Origin: Rhynochetos jubatus
Lineage: Eukaryota > Chordata > Aves > Eurypygiformes > Rhynochetidae
Direction: 5' to 3'
Length of the DNA: 64,000 nucleotides
NCBI GenBank assembly: GCA_027574665.1
Contig: CM050664.1
Span: 17,882,774 to 17,946,773 of the forward strand
Every line of letters begins with the position of its first letter. The stretch's first letter is position 1. Position numbers and translations under genes: made by a program. The notes under the pieces were generated by a model. That model searched no databases. It was given only the letters and a program-made list of their open reading frames with translations, and was not told the DNA's origin. Positions 23,701 through 38,700 of the stretch are shown piece after piece.

Positions 23701-26700
23701 ACACATGAGAATCAGACGGTACCTTTGCAGGATAATCAGGTGTATTGGGTCTGGTTGGGATGGAGATAATTTTCCTCAGAGCAACCCTCACAGTGCTGTG
23801 CTTTGCACTGGTGGCTAGAAAGGGGTTGATAACAGTCTAGGCTGTTGCTGAGCAGTGCTGACGCAGCATTCAGGCTGTCTCCAACACTCCCCTCTCTTTC
23901 CCCTAGTGGACTGGGGGTGGGCAAGATCTTGAGAGGGGACACAGCCAGGCCAGTTGACCCCAACTGACTAAGGGGATATTCCACGCCATATGACATCAGC
24001 TGAGTAATAACAGCTAGGAGAAAGGGGGGGAGGTGCTCGTTATTTATGTTTGTTTTCTGGAGCAACCTCTATGCATACTGGAGCCCTGCTTCCTGGGAAG
24101 TGGCTGGACATTGCCTGCTGATGGGAAGTAGAGAATAAATCTGTGTTCCTTTGCTTTTGCCGTATTAAACTGCCTTTATCTTGACCCACAAGGTATTTTC
24201 CCATCTTATTTTCTCCCCTGTGCCATTCTGCTGAGGAGGGGAGGGATAGAGTGGGTTGATGGGTACCTGGCTTCCAGCCAGGGTCAGCCCACCACACGAT
24301 GCTACCCAGATTTTCCAGAAACACTGCCAGGAAGGCATAGGCTACATAATTATTTAACATGTATATTTTTTATCCTGTTTTAAGATGCCTTTGTGCAAAC
24401 ATGAGGTTCTAACACTGAAACTTCAAACAGATCTCGCTCTGTAAACACTTGAAGTACTGGCCTATATTTAGTCCTTATTAAAATTGAGCAGTATGCTGTT
24501 GTGTGAGTAATTCTTTGACATTACTGGGAATGTTTTTTTTCTTGAGATTATATCTAGGAAATAGGATTTTCCATAGGTTTAAGGAAAAGGGAAAATAAAA
24601 TAAGGTGCTGAAGTGCTTTTGCATAAAGTTAGATTTGTAATCTCCATACTGAAGGTTACTTCTGTTGTGCAGACTTTGCACCATCCAGCGTAAGGGTAGG
24701 AAGAATGTCATGAGAGGATAGGCTTTTGAAATAACTATTCAATTAATAAAGCTTGTAATTGTTTATTCCAGATTATTTTTATTGTTTTATAATTTTAAAC
24801 ATTTGTGTTTTCTTTGAAAGGCAGTAAGTGCTAAAAATCTGAAAGCTGAAAAGTTCATAAACTGGGAACTTCATTAAAGTCCCTTAAGGAGTATTAGATA
24901 TGCCTGTTATTAGGGATTTGCTCAATGAAGGAATGTTTCCAGTCTCTGCTTGAAATACTTTGGGCATTTGGGAACAGATTTCATTAAGGTGCTGGTATTG
25001 TGTTGAGGGCATCAAGTCAATGGAAGTCATCAGGGATCTTGGGAACGTTTCCTCCTGTTGTACTGCTAATGGTCACTGCAGTCAAAAGGCTGATAGGAAT
25101 TTGGAGTGCTCCTCGTCCTAAAATTATTTCTTCACACACACACCAGCCTGAAAAATGTCTGAAATGCCAATAACACTCCTTCAAAACTTGTTAAGTTTCT
25201 GTTTGCACGTGTTGTGTCCGAGTCTGAAGGTTGGTGGTGATTTGAATGCAGTTCTAATACAGTATTTTAAAGCCTAGTGTCATACAGCATTGCACACGTT
25301 GATGGTGCTGCACACATTTGTGCTGAAACTGATTCTAAAAAACGATGCATTTTTTGGGGCTCAGTTGTTAAATGGCGCATACCAGGGAAAAAACGAGACT
25401 GCAGGAATACAGTAACTAATGGAATGTGCTCCTGAGTGTTGGTTGTTTTTTTTTTTTTGGTGAAATGTAGACCTGCGATACATGTTGTGCTTTACCTTGT
25501 CATACAAATCAGACATGAAACAACAGATGTGTCTAAAATTGTTTTGAATAGGCTTTTGTTTTGGTATCCTACCTGTGACCTGTAGGACTTCAGAATTTAT
25601 AGGCCTGGTAGTGTCTGTACTGGCTTTGTGCCTGGTAGTAGCAAACCTCTGAAGACTTTAGGGAGTAAATAAATGAAGGAGAAAGCCTTTGTGAGGAAAA
25701 GATAATGAATCTGGCTTGTGAAGAACTGGGTAGGAGTCGAGAATACTTTCCCATTTAATTGCTAGCACAGAAGAGAATGACAGTATCGTTCGGTAAAGTC
25801 AGGATAGCTTTTAAAATCATTTCTCAAAACACTGTGAATTAGGGTGATACTACCCTTTTTAAACTGGTTACATTTGTCTCCCTTAAGCTTGATCAGTTTA
25901 CTTTGTGTTTATGGAAGTAGCTAGGGAGCAAAGGTTTGGTCGTTCATTAGTATTTTAAAGGCTGCTCTGCTCCGCCCTGGTGTCATAAACCAGCATCTCG
26001 GCTCCTGATCATATAATCTGAGGCTGTCCAAGAGACAGTTGAAGTGAGTGCTGTCATGCTAGATTTGTGCTGGAAATAGTTACAGCTATTAGTGCAGCAC
26101 TGCCATTTATATAGCTACTCTTGAAAGGAAAGAGGCTCTTGCTTATGCAGTGGGACTGTTGTTGCATAGCAACTACTGTGCTGAAAGCTTAAAATCAGAT
26201 GCTCCCTTGAAGTTCACTGTGCCCTAATAACGCTTAATTTATCTGGGGCTTGCACTGCCTTTATCACAGTAGTAAGTGTCTTTTATTAGTGTACCCGGTG
26301 ATATCTGTCACGTGCATTTACTTTTCTGCTTTCCCCAAGCTTAGAACTGTGTGGTGGTGTGCATTTTTTAGCCGTTTCCTGAAGACTGAGACCTTAGTAG
26401 CATGATTAATCACACTGAACCAAATTTGAGAGAGTCGGAGTTCAAGCCTCCTGTCCTTTGATAATCTGGCAGTAGAAGAGAGCCAAGCCTGCTGTGGTGG
26501 TGGACAGGCAGGTGCTTCTGCTCCTGTGCCGCTCGGAGTGGTGGTGGTTGGTTGTCAAGTGAACGTGGATGGACCGGCTGGCTGGCTGGCATGCCTGTTG
26601 CTCCTAATTGCTGGCAGCAAAGGATGCCACAGGTGGATGACATACGGGGTATTTGAGAGCATCGTGGGCAGATTGGGAAATTGGATAGAGAAGGAAACCA

Positions 26701-29700
26701 CTTCTAGTGAGAAACAAACTTGGGTGTAGTTGTTGGATTCGGTAGTCAGTGAACTATCTTAGGAAGAAAGTAGACTTGAAAGAAACTTATGCAAGTATAG
26801 AGAATCCTGACCTAAATAAGTTGCTTTGAGATATGCTTTGTATGAAAATAACATTTTTCCACCCCTTGAAGTGTGCTTTTACGTACTGAAGTGTATGTTC
26901 TCATGTCTATACTTGATCTTGAGAATGCCAGCATAATTTATCATTGCTGTTCTTTCAGTGAGCGTGTTCAGTACTTGCCTGCGTACTGCTGGGGCCAGGT
27001 GCCCACCAACCCCCTCTGCCGCTGCCCTCCCCAGCTGGGCAGGGGAGAGCATATATGGTGAAAGGCTTGTGGCTCGAGATAAGGACAGGAGGATATTATT
27101 CAGCAATTGTCATCACAGGCAAAGCAGACTCAGCTTTGGGGAAAAAATTAGTTTAATTTAGCAATCAAAATCAGAGTAAAAAGAGAACTAAACCCACATC
27201 TTTAAACACCCTACCCCAACCCCTCCCTTCTTCTCAGGCTCAAATTCACTCCCACTTTTCTCTACCTCCTCCCCTCCAGCAGCGCAGGGGGATGGGGGTT
27301 GGGGTCAGTTCATCACACCCTGTCCCTGACACTTGGGGAGAGGATCCTCACACTCTTCTACTGCTCCAGCGTGGGGTCCCTCCCACGGGAGATGGTCCTC
27401 CACTACCTTCTCCAGCATCCTTCCCACAGGCTGCAGTTCTTCATGAACTGCTCCAGCATGGGTCCCTCCCATGGGTTGCTGTCCTTCAGGAGCAGCCTGC
27501 TCCAGCCTGGGCCCCCCCGGAGTCATAGGTCCTGCCAGCAAACCTGCTGCAGCCTGGGCTCCTCTCTCCACCGGACCACAGCTCCTGCCAGGAGCCTGCT
27601 CCAGTACAGGCTGCCCATGCGGTCACAGCCTTCTTTGGGCATCCCCCTGCTCTGGTGTGGGGTCTTCCTTGGGCTGCAGGGGGGTCTGTGCCCTACCATG
27701 ACCCTCCGTGGCTGCAGGGCACAGCTGGCCTCACCATGGCCTGCACCACGGGCTGCCAGGGAACCTCTGCTCCAGTGCTTGGAGCACCTCCTCCCCCTTC
27801 TTCCCCACTGACCTGGGGGTCTGCAGGGTTCTCTTTTACATCTTGCTGTCTGCTGCAAAATCCCTTCTCTTCCTGGTTATTTTTCCCTTCTTAAGCATAT
27901 TATCCCAGAGATGCTACAACTGTTGCTGGTGGGCTTGGCCTTGCCCAGCGTCAGGTCCATCTTGGAGGTGGCTGGTGTTGGTTCTGTCAGACATACAGAA
28001 GCTTCCAGCAACTTCTCATGGAAGTCACCCCTGTAGCCCCCCCCCCACTACCAAAACCTGGCCACACAAGCTCGAATCAGTGTTTGACTTCAGATGTGCT
28101 GTGCTCAGGTTTAGACTTTAGTGTAAAACTCGCTTATGAAATGGCAGTCTTCAGCGGGGCTGGAGAGACTGCTCCAGTAGCTGTTAATGAAATACTTACC
28201 TCAGCCAGGGCTTTGAGTTGTTTATGAAACCATGTACTTTGAGAAGTGGGTAAATAGCAGCATAGAATCAGTATTTAATACTGTGAGGCCTTGAAAAAAT
28301 ACCTTATTTTTTGTGTTGATAATTTAGGATCATCTAGGTGCCGTTTTGAGATGGAACATTTACTAGCACAGAGTTCTTCGTAAAGCATTATGTGGTGTTA
28401 ACCTTGCAGTACCGCATAGGGTAGCACAGACATGCTGCATCTCTGGCTTATTTTAATATGGTGATACACTGCAGGCATCTTCCTCCTGCTTAAGGAGTTT
28501 GGGTATACCAGACCAAAGTAGTCCAGGCTGTGTTAACTGGCAGGAAGCCTTCTGGTGTTGGCATGTGATACGTAGAGTAGTTTTTGGACCTGTTTTGCAG
28601 TTCCTTTCCTAGAGAACAGACTGACTTCTGGATAGATACTGAGATGTAGTACGCTGTTACTGCATAGGGCTCTATTAAATATGGGAAGGTTTTGAAACTG
28701 CGATGATATGCTGAATAAATTTATTAAATTAACTACTGTTGAAACCTATTATGTTAAGATCCTTAACTTCTGCATTCTTTATGAAAAGCTGAGTGATATG
28801 TATTGCATATGTTTTAATCTAGGTTTAAATTGAAATTAATTAAACTTATAATATATTTTAACAGTGTGGGTTTTTTTTATTAAAGAAACGTTTTCCTGTA
28901 ATAACTATATAAAATGGTCCTCTGCATTTAATTGAACGAATTTCTTCTGATTGCTTTTTTGGCCAGGATCTTGTAATCAATAGCTGTCGTTCCTTCTCCC
29001 AGTTTACAAACAAAAAGAGGTATTAAATATCTTCTACCTTTCCAGTTCCGAGTCATTTTACTACACTCCAGTAAATTAATCGTTGGATGGAAATAGTTGA
29101 AAAATGCAAAAGAGGTTATACTGCAGCAGACTTTTCAGCACTTTGTCAAACACCAGTTCCAATACTTAATCAGTGACTCCCATCACTGAATATGTATTTA
29201 TGCAAGCTATTAAAATAACCTGACTTACAATAAATTTTAGCCCAATTATAGGTTGCCATCATCTTGCATTTTTTTTTAAAAAAAGTATAAATTAAAAAAT
29301 ATCACTTATTAATGACAATGTGAGAGACTTCAAAGTTTATCCAAATAGAGATGGATTCTGTAATTCTTACTAAGTAGCTCCTGTATGAGTCATCTGAAAC
29401 GCTGTTCTGTAAGTGTTGCAGAAACTTGCCCATGATAATTGGTGTTTTCTTGTATTAAAGCATCTTTTTATAACTTTGTATGTGAAGTTTTCCTTGTGCT
29501 TTTGGAAGTTTAGATGACTTCCATCATCTTAATGAACTGTTAATGGTTAGTTGCCTTTTCAAAGGTGATCTTTGCTTTCCTTTTTTTTAAAAAACCTCAT
29601 TACTTTCTCCAATTAATTGCTGTTCTCACACTTTCTTGGGAATTATAGAAGGTCTGTAAGGTTAGAAAGTAACATAATGAACAGCAGCAGTATTATTTTT

Positions 29701-32700
29701 TCTGTATTCATTTCAGGACACATAAAGAGGTGGTTACATTATGGGGAAGAGTGTAATTTGCATAAACCACTTAGATTTTCGGCTTGATAAATGTGCAGTT
29801 TTCTTCACAGAAGGAACTTCAACCAAAACGTGTTGTCTTTTTGACATGAAATAGCTGAATACGTGTGCAGCGTACGATTGTTAGTGCTCATTATGTCTCG
29901 TTTGGAGTTAAATAAACCAGAAGACTGGCATAAGGCCACCAGCAGCTTGACTCCTGGTTGGATTTGCTGTGATAACTTTCAGCTTTTGGGGTGTCCAGAG
30001 TGGGATCCGCAGTTGGAGTGGGCACGGTAATGTTTATGTAAATGCATGTCGTGGTCATGCTGCTGTAGTTGGGATGGTTCTAGGGCTTGGGGGAGCAGTT
30101 TGTAGGTAGGTACATCTTGTACTAGGCCAGCTAATACACTTGGAATAGGTTGACTTGGGGTGTCCAAGCCCCTTGTCAGGCCTTGAAAGGAAACAGTGAG
30201 ATGGGAGCAATCCTTCAAAATCTGCTCTCAAGTTTGGGTAGAGGCAGATCAAAAAGACTGTCTAGAAGAAGAAACGGGATTTGGAGCAGGGGCGGGTGCT
30301 GATCAGAAGTGATAATGCTCATCTCCTGTGGGGAGCAGGAGGATACTGGAAAATTCATGTTAGGCATGTGCGCATCAGAAAGGAGACGCTGTAATGTACC
30401 ATAAACCCAAAATAAAAGTTTGATAGCTTTTTTTAGTGTTATACACTTGGCAGCTGAGGTGCTTTATTCCTCCCTCTTAAGGGTCTGGTCTTGGAACAGC
30501 AGTCTTCTAAGGCATGCTAGTAATGCATTTGGTGAAGAGTAAAACATGCTGTTGGTGCCCGTAGTGATTTCCTTTTGCTTGACTAGCTTTCCCAAATGCA
30601 TCTGGTACGCTGGATGAAACATTCCAGTGGGTTCAGGAGTCTGGATCTCCTACTGGCAGGAGTATCTGTTTTAAGTGTGGTGATGTGTTAATGGCTGTTT
30701 ATTAGTCAGGGAAGAGCCGCATCTGTTGTGTAGACGGTTCTGCGGTGAGATGACTTCTCATTTCAGCCAAGTTGGTGAGGAAGCTGTTTGGAAATTAGGT
30801 GAGGTGGTTTTTGAAAAATATCTTTAATAACTTTAATTAGTGATGCCTGGTAACGTGGTTACTTTTTTTGCAGTGAAGCTCCCTTTCATTATTTGATTTC
30901 AGTTTGAAGTTCAAAGGAATCTTTTAAAAGTTATCTAAAGCTATATTACTTGTGTGTTTATTGCAGTAATTTAGCTAACGACTTCACACAATGCTTGTAT
31001 TTGTGGTTTGGGTAGTTTTCAGTCTGCTTGGTAAGGTTACTGAACATCTGAAGGAAGTAAACATAAATCAGCTGTTACCTTCACCTTTTCTCTTGTTGAT
31101 GCTTCCAAAAGGAAAAATAGGTGGGTGTTACATGGAGGACTTGGTTTAAATGGGTAGAAATTGTTCTACTGCGAGCCCTCTTCAGAGATTTGCCTCCTCT
31201 TCGGAGTTGTGACTGAAAGGTGGTGAGCAGCGTCACATCATGGTTGATGTGTGTTTGAACAATACTTACTATCTAGAAATAGATAATTCATGCTCTCTAA
31301 TGAGGTTGGAATGCCAGAGCTATTGTTGAAACCAGAAACAGGATCGCTTGTTTGAAAACCTTCCTGTTTTGGTTCACTTTTATTGTTGTACAAATAATAT
31401 TCTTAAGTTATGATACAGAAAATACGTGAGCTTCCAAAAGTATGCTAACACTTGGTAAAGCAGTATTTTGATTATGCCAATTTAGTCTTTAAATGTAATT
31501 AAAACAAATAAATTTTCTCTAAGTGTTCTGTGGAACATGATGAAAAGCTGTAGTTTTTTCTGGAAATCTCTTGGTTACTTTTTGTAGTTTTTTGAAGGTA
31601 TGAGGGAGGTGGACAAGTTTGTCCCTTAACTGGTGATCATTTGTGCTTCTCTTTACTGTTGAGGCTTCGTTTATACTGTATTCTGTTGCCAGATGTTCCC
31701 CTCGGTACTCAGATGTTCCCACAAATCCAGTCAGTCCAAGTCACCTGACGTTGTTTAACAGGGATGCAGTACCTAAATATATTGCAATCAGATACGGTCC
31801 AGCTGCTCTTCCCGTCCCCGTGACAGTACCTGCTTAAAAAGAAACGCCAGCAAACCCAAACCCTCAGGATGCGTGCTGTGCTCTCCCAGGGAACTACATG
31901 TCTTTGTTCTCAATGTCAGATGAAAACAGGGATGAAAATAGGTTTAATTCCCTTGGCAAAGATTTTTAGATTTTTATAAAATGCCATTTGAAGCTTTTGA
32001 TCCTGTGAGTAATAAAAGCCTGTCTTAATCATAGAAAATGTGGTTTAGTGTTTATATAGACAATTTCGGAAATTTATTTGGAAGTGTGTTTGCAAATTGT
32101 TTGGGGATCGTGTCTAAAATTTTTGAAATGGAGACAAATCACCTAATGAATCCCAAGAAGTAGAAATTGGGGTGGAGCTGATTAGATCCATGGCACTTGT
32201 GAAAGCAATGTGTCTGCCAGGCTGAGGACTGCATTTATTGGAAGAGGCAGTAGTGCCTTACAGTAATATATTTTCATGTGTGTACAGTTTAAGTGAGGAT
32301 TTCTTCTAGCTGCCTTTTCTCTTAGCACACGTGTTTTGGCTCATGGGAAATATCTTCAAAAAGACCAGATTTCTCATATTTGTGTTTAGATATTTATATT
32401 AATGTTTCTACTTAAAAAGAATCCTAAGGCTTGGGACTATCACTGTTCATCACTTGCTTTGGTCAGTCATGTTGGCTGTGGCCTCTTAGGTTGAATCAAG
32501 TAAGTCCAGAACAGTGTGGGCACAGACATATTATACTGGTATGTCCTTTCTGTTCAGTTTCCTCTTCGATTTGATCATATCATAGAGTTAAATGCTCAAA
32601 CCCGTATTTTAAATAAGTGCACATGGATAATGTGAAGGAACTTGTTAAATTGATAAGCATTTATGTAATATTACGTACATGTTTTTTAGGAGAAGGAGCT

Positions 32701-35700
32701 ACAGCTGAAGTTTCGTCATCTTTTGTGATTCTGTCCATATGTGCTCTAGTAGTACTGGTAATACTGCTTGCAAACTGTGTCTCCTGCTGTAAAGACCCTG
32801 AGATAGATTTCAAGGTAAGCATCTGAGGTTACAAGTATATATAAATGGTGTTCTCGGCTGCATTTGGACATGCAGAATACTTGATTATTTCTGCTAATGC
32901 TCTGCAGTTATTGACACATCCATGTCACTGTACAGTCCCTCTTCTGAAATAGCAGCAACTGTATTTCTGCATGCTGTGAAATCTCCTTGCAACCGTTTAT
33001 TTTAAGATATGGTCCATGCTGCAGTAAGGATCTCTAATATCTTTTCAGAATTATTACTAAAGTAAAAGTATACTCTTGAGACAATTTGGCTGTAAAGAAC
33101 CTGTTTGTTGTTTTTCTGTGTATTCTTTTAACTTGTTGTTCTTAGCCTGCCGACGGGGTTTCAGACACTTCTGTCGAATAAGAATACTGAAGATACGTGT
33201 CCACTGCAGCAAAACCCTGGAGGGGAAATTGTCATCATGAGTGAAACAGTTACTTTTGGAGCATCGTTTATCGGTGCTCCTAAAATTGAGTTTTGCTCTC
33301 ATTTCTATTTGGCCTCAGCAGGTCATGGTAATTCATTCAAAGCCAGGGATTGCATTTGAAGTTCAAACAAAAAACAAACCCCAAATGCCCTTTTTGTCAA
33401 AAGCAATACTTGATACTTTAATCTCTTTAAATCAGTAACAAATTGAAAATAAGGAATAGAAAACTAAAAATCTGTCACTCCATGGACAAAAGTTAAGCCT
33501 CTTTAAAATTATTCATTGAAGTTAGAAGAAATGTGTTAGTGCTACTTTCAAGGCAAAGATCAGCTTGTTTACTAAGACTTTTTTCCAGGAATTTGAAGAT
33601 AACTTTGATGATGAAATAGATTTTACACCTCCAGCAGAAGACACTCCATCTGTTCAGTCTCCAGCAGAAGTGTTTACTCTTTCAGTTCCCAATATTGCTT
33701 TACCAACTCCTTCCCAGTTTCCATCTCGTCCAGGTAAAATACTGGTTTTCAGTGAAAACCCCAAAGTAGGCAATGTCAGTGTCAAAAATGGAGTTATGCT
33801 TGACTTTACTGTAACAAATGAATCATTACAAGCTTACATAAACTGAGTAAATATATTTTGTAAGCTGTGGTATAAAATGTGAAATATTACTTAATGTTAA
33901 CTTATGCAGGGTTCCACGTATGGTAGTTTAAGAGAATGAAATCAGCTTAAATCAGCCTCTCCAGGGTACTTTCATTGTGCCTCTACATACATAAAGGGTT
34001 TGAAGTACTCCAGGTCATTAGCAGCTTCTGCTCTTCAGTGGTTTTCTTCATGGCAAAGTTGTCTTGGGATTTTAGCCATTAGCCTTAAACAGAAGCAAGA
34101 GTGAATCTCTTCCTTGGCAGCAGTACTGCTGTTTCAGCTGCATCGCTTTCTTAATGTCACTGTAGACTTTTCATGCCGTAAGTGTGATATTGGTAAGACA
34201 TTAGATTTCCCTGCCTGAATGTTCTTTTGGATTTTTTTTTTTGTAAATACAAATCCTGAAGGTTAAGTATCTTACATATTACAATTATAGTTTAGCATAA
34301 ACCAGTTGTTCTCATATTGTGCTACTTCACATAAATTTTTACATATATTGCTGTGTTGCTTAATCATTAGATATTCAGGGAAGCTTCTAGTAGAATTTCT
34401 GTACCCACAAATTTCAAGAAACTGTCAGTGTGCCTTTAATACAAAAGAAATGTTACTCCTCAGTGTTTTAGTGCGTGAGAGGAAAATTATCTGTGAAAAA
34501 TTCTGTGAGCTCTTCTACATTGCCATAATTGTTAAAACTGTACTTTCTGTCACTAGAAGTAATTTTGCCAGAAGTGAGGTGGTGTACTTGAGGAAGGTAC
34601 GCTGGTAAGACGGTAGTTATACCGACACGGCCTTCTCCAGGCTTAGGAATACATTGACAGTTACAGCTGCTCCAGTACAGTAATGCTGGTGTAAACGGGG
34701 TTTATGGAAATAAACCTGTGGGCTAGAATTGTCAACCAGACAAGTAGTAATGGTGGAAGGTTTTTGTGTACATCTGTTTGTTAGTGTTCCTCACCAATTA
34801 GGCAGCAGAGGGATAACCACTGCTGAATCTTTTCCAAAGGGTAGAGCCTGCCGCTGTTACTGCCAAGATCTGGGTCTTGTTTTCTATCCTCTCCCTCTCT
34901 GGGCTCCGTACATGAAGTATTTTTAGTCGGAAAATGTCCTCCTTCCAGATGGTAGCTATAAGTAGGGCACTTGGGCTGAAGAGTAAAGCGGTTGAACCTT
35001 CTCTTAAAATGGTAACTCTCTGCGTAACCATGAATGCTAAGATGTGCCAGCAGCGAGTGTTATCTTGGGATTCCTACTTGTATTTCCGTAGGAAACTTTT
35101 GTCTGTTGGTTATTTGCTCTACCCAGCTACAGGGTATGGTACACTTGGATTGGATTTGGAGCTCGGCCTTTTTGCTTTCTTACCGAATACGTTAAAAAAG
35201 CAAGGTTTACATTTCACACAGACAATCGCTGTGGTTTTGTAGGGGCTGAATTCCAGGATGGTTTAGAAGCTGGAGCCGAGGGGGGTTTCACCTGAGGGCT
35301 GTTGCACAATGTTACCTTCATGCTTTACCTCTGCCCAACTGGGGTTTGGTGCGCGGCCTGAGTGCGTGCACGTAACTGGGGGTCAAATAGGAGCGTGCAT
35401 TATTTCCTCGGCACTCCGGTAACTTTGGCCATCTGAGGGGTTTGATACGTGTTTCATTTGTTGTGTTGTGTGTGACAGATGGATCAAAGTCTCAAGTCGC
35501 ACGTCAGAGTCTAAACTACATCCAGGAAATTGGAAATGGCTGGTTTGGAAAGGTGAGAAATTAACTTTTAATATTGTACTGCAGCTTGAGTCTTACTCCT
35601 CACTGACTGGGCGACTGCATTTCCTTGAAAGTGGTACTTAAAAAAAAGTACTAGCATAAGAATAACAAGTTCAAATTAGATGTTTCCTTGCATACATTTT

Positions 35701-38700
35701 TTTAGCTGTAATCACAGCACTAATCAGGCCTTCTTTAATTTACATGTAGTTTCTTACCAGAGCTACTAACTAGGTAGACATTTCACATCCGTGGATTTGA
35801 ATTAACACATTCCTCTTACTACCAATTCTTTCTAGGAAAAAAATCTTAAGTAAATGAGTAGTCTTCACTAGAAAACATGTTTTCTGAAAGTTGTTGTGTA
35901 GATCAGTTGTCAAGATAGATTAAGTATGGGTGTTTAATTGTCACAGTTCTGCATATGTTGACAAGAAAAGCCAGAAAATCTTTCTTACAGCATGTTTTTG
36001 GCTCTTGTTGTCTTCAGGAAAACTCCAGAGTTGTTGTTTTCCCCCTGACTAAAGAGACAAATGTTCTCTTCTCCAGGTTCTGCTTGGAGAAATCTACACG
36101 GGCACTAGTGTAGCAAGGGTGATTGTGAAGGAGTTGAAGGCAAGTGCGGGTCCCAAGGAGCAAGAACAGTTTTTAAGGAATGGAGAACCGTATTAGTAAG
36201 TGCTGTTCCACAGCTTGGTTACATTACACACTTCATACTACTGCATACGAATTGTGGATGTTTCTTTTGTTCTGTGTTATTGTCTCTTCTTGCTCTCCCT
36301 TATAACTGAAATGTGTCTTTAACGGTAACTACCAAACACATTTAAGCAAAAAGCTTATTTCTATTTCTAAGCAAATTAAACTTTTGCTCACTTTGGATTG
36401 ACTGTTTTCCAGTCTTTAAAAAGTGAAATACACACTTGGTTTGGTTTATCAGATTTTCTTCTACAGCGGTTTGGAACAAACTCCTGATGTTGCAAACTAA
36501 CCTTATGCCTCATTACTTGCCTCTGAGAATGGAGGTTTAACGCCGTACTTGGCTTTCCTGTTAGAAGCAGGGAACTGGCAACACTGTCTGATGCACATTA
36601 ATTTCTTTCAAGTTCCCGTTTTCAAAAAATGAAAAACAAGGTAGTGATAAAAACTCATTTTGTTCAGGTAGCTTTCAAGGAGGCTTGTGCACAAAAAATG
36701 TACAGAATTAAACTAACTCCAGTCCAGTAATACGGTACGGTTGAGAAACTATTGATGTGACTGGAGATGCCAATAAAACAGGATTGTTTGGTGTTCTCCT
36801 CCTCTGCTGTGCTTGGAGGATATTCACTTCTAGGGGTTGAGTCTGTATCCTAGAAAGGAATTCGATATATTAAAGGGAGTGTCATTTCTCTTCCCGTGTT
36901 TTGGAAGTAGTGAGAATTCTCTGAAGAGCCAACTGCCCCAAGTGAATGGCTTTTGTATATGCCTGGGAAAGAGGCATGTTGTAGGTCACTAGACGTACCT
37001 CACTGTGGTTTACCTTGTCCGAACATGCTGCAAATGAGCGGTCATAGACAGCTTTCCATTCTTAATGCTTTCTAATGCCCTGGTTACATTTGCATTTAGG
37101 CTTAAATTGTTGGCAGTTGTCCGAAGAAGAAATCTCATGCCTTCTGCTACATTGGCACAAGTCTTTTTGGAGCAGTTTAGAGAAAGTAACTAACCTGGCT
37201 GGGAACTAACCTGGCTGAAAAAAGGCTTAGCTTTTAGCCAGATCAGTTCCTCAGCACAGTTCATGGACCAGTTGCATGCACTTATTTTTGGGATAAGGGA
37301 TGGTGGGAGGATGGGTGTGACTTTCTTGTGGCAGTGCTGGCTTTTGTGGTTTTGAGATCCTCTGAGGTTCAGCTGCTGTCAGTGGTATGCTGCAGCAATA
37401 CAGAGGAGATAGAAAGGTGTAAATGGATTCTGTGGCTTTGGATACTTGCACCTTCTGTTCATACCGCTCCCCCACCGATGGTGTGTTGAAACTTCTGGTA
37501 AGGATTTAAGCGTGTTGTGTTATGCTGCAAATAATGTTTACTGTGATCTTTCTGGCTCTAACTGTATTTTTGCACTCCAGCATTCTTCAGCATCCAAATG
37601 TTCTCCAGTGCATTGGGCAGTGTGTGGAAGGCATTCCTTACCTCCTAGTTTTTGAGTTCTGTGACTTGGTAAGTGCACTTATACAAAAGGCTGTGGTTGT
37701 TCTTCCGTTGGTGTGAATTGCACAGTTTTTGTAGTTTTTGAATAAGCAGAATTTCAGAAGACAAGCTGTTCTTGAAGACAGACCTCAAGTATAATTTTTG
37801 TTTATATTCTTTTCAGTTTGTCATGTAAATTCTAGGTGCTTGGGGAATGTTCTGAAGAAAATAGCAAAGAAGGAACAGCTAACGGAATTATTAGCCTCAT
37901 TCAGTCTGCCTGTGTCATAAAACAGGGAGCTTGGAGGGGAAAAAGGAGGTCATAGATGGAAGCCTTTATTGCAGTCCAGTATCACATGCACATGCTCACA
38001 ATCACTTCCTGAATTCTGTTTGCCACCTATGAAGCCTTAATGTGCTTTAATTACCATTTCTAGGAAAATGTCAATTGAGGAAATGGAAAGAAATTCCTCC
38101 CTTTTGCCTCCCCCTCTCCAGAGTGCCCAAATTTTACCTAAGCTGTGCAGCTTTGGGCTGAAATGCAATGGTGGGCTCACTTCCAGAGTCAGTAATGGGT
38201 ACATTCTAATGGCTAGAATTTTCAGTATCGTATTATTCTTTTCCTGATCCTTTCTGTTGCTGTATGCTTATTTTCCCTACTCTTATTCTTCTTGTCTTTC
38301 CCTCCCTCCACACCCCTCCCCAAGCAACTGCCTTACTATGCTTCCTGAACACCAAAGGAAATGCTGAGGGTGCAGTGAAGGGTGTGCTCTCTGCTCTTGG
38401 TGCCACTGAAGGTGAAGGATAGCTGCACAAACACCTTGCTCAGCCACTGCCTTCCTGGGCATCTGGTGGAATTTACAGGAGTGTTGCTCGAAAGGGAGTG
38501 GTATGCATGCACAGGGTCTTTGAACTGTGCCCAGTATCCACAGTGTCTTTAGAGACTGAAATTTGGATATGGTGATGGATCCATGGACTGGAAAGACTGG
38601 AATTGCTGTATTGTAGCATAGCCCAGAGCTCCAGGAGGCTATCTGAACATTGGCTCAGTGGGTGCTTTTGGAGTTTGTTGTCTAGATACCATTTATAGCA

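Noticed and set aside
27299-27811. 170-codon open frame in intron 1
   Set aside because: Lies within the repeated GC-rich part of the antisense LTR; it is repeat-derived, not a host gene.
33734-33846. 37-codon read-through after exon 3 as an alternative protein end
   Set aside because: A consensus donor is present, no polyadenylation signal is close by, and the tail shows no feature; noted only in the exon entry.
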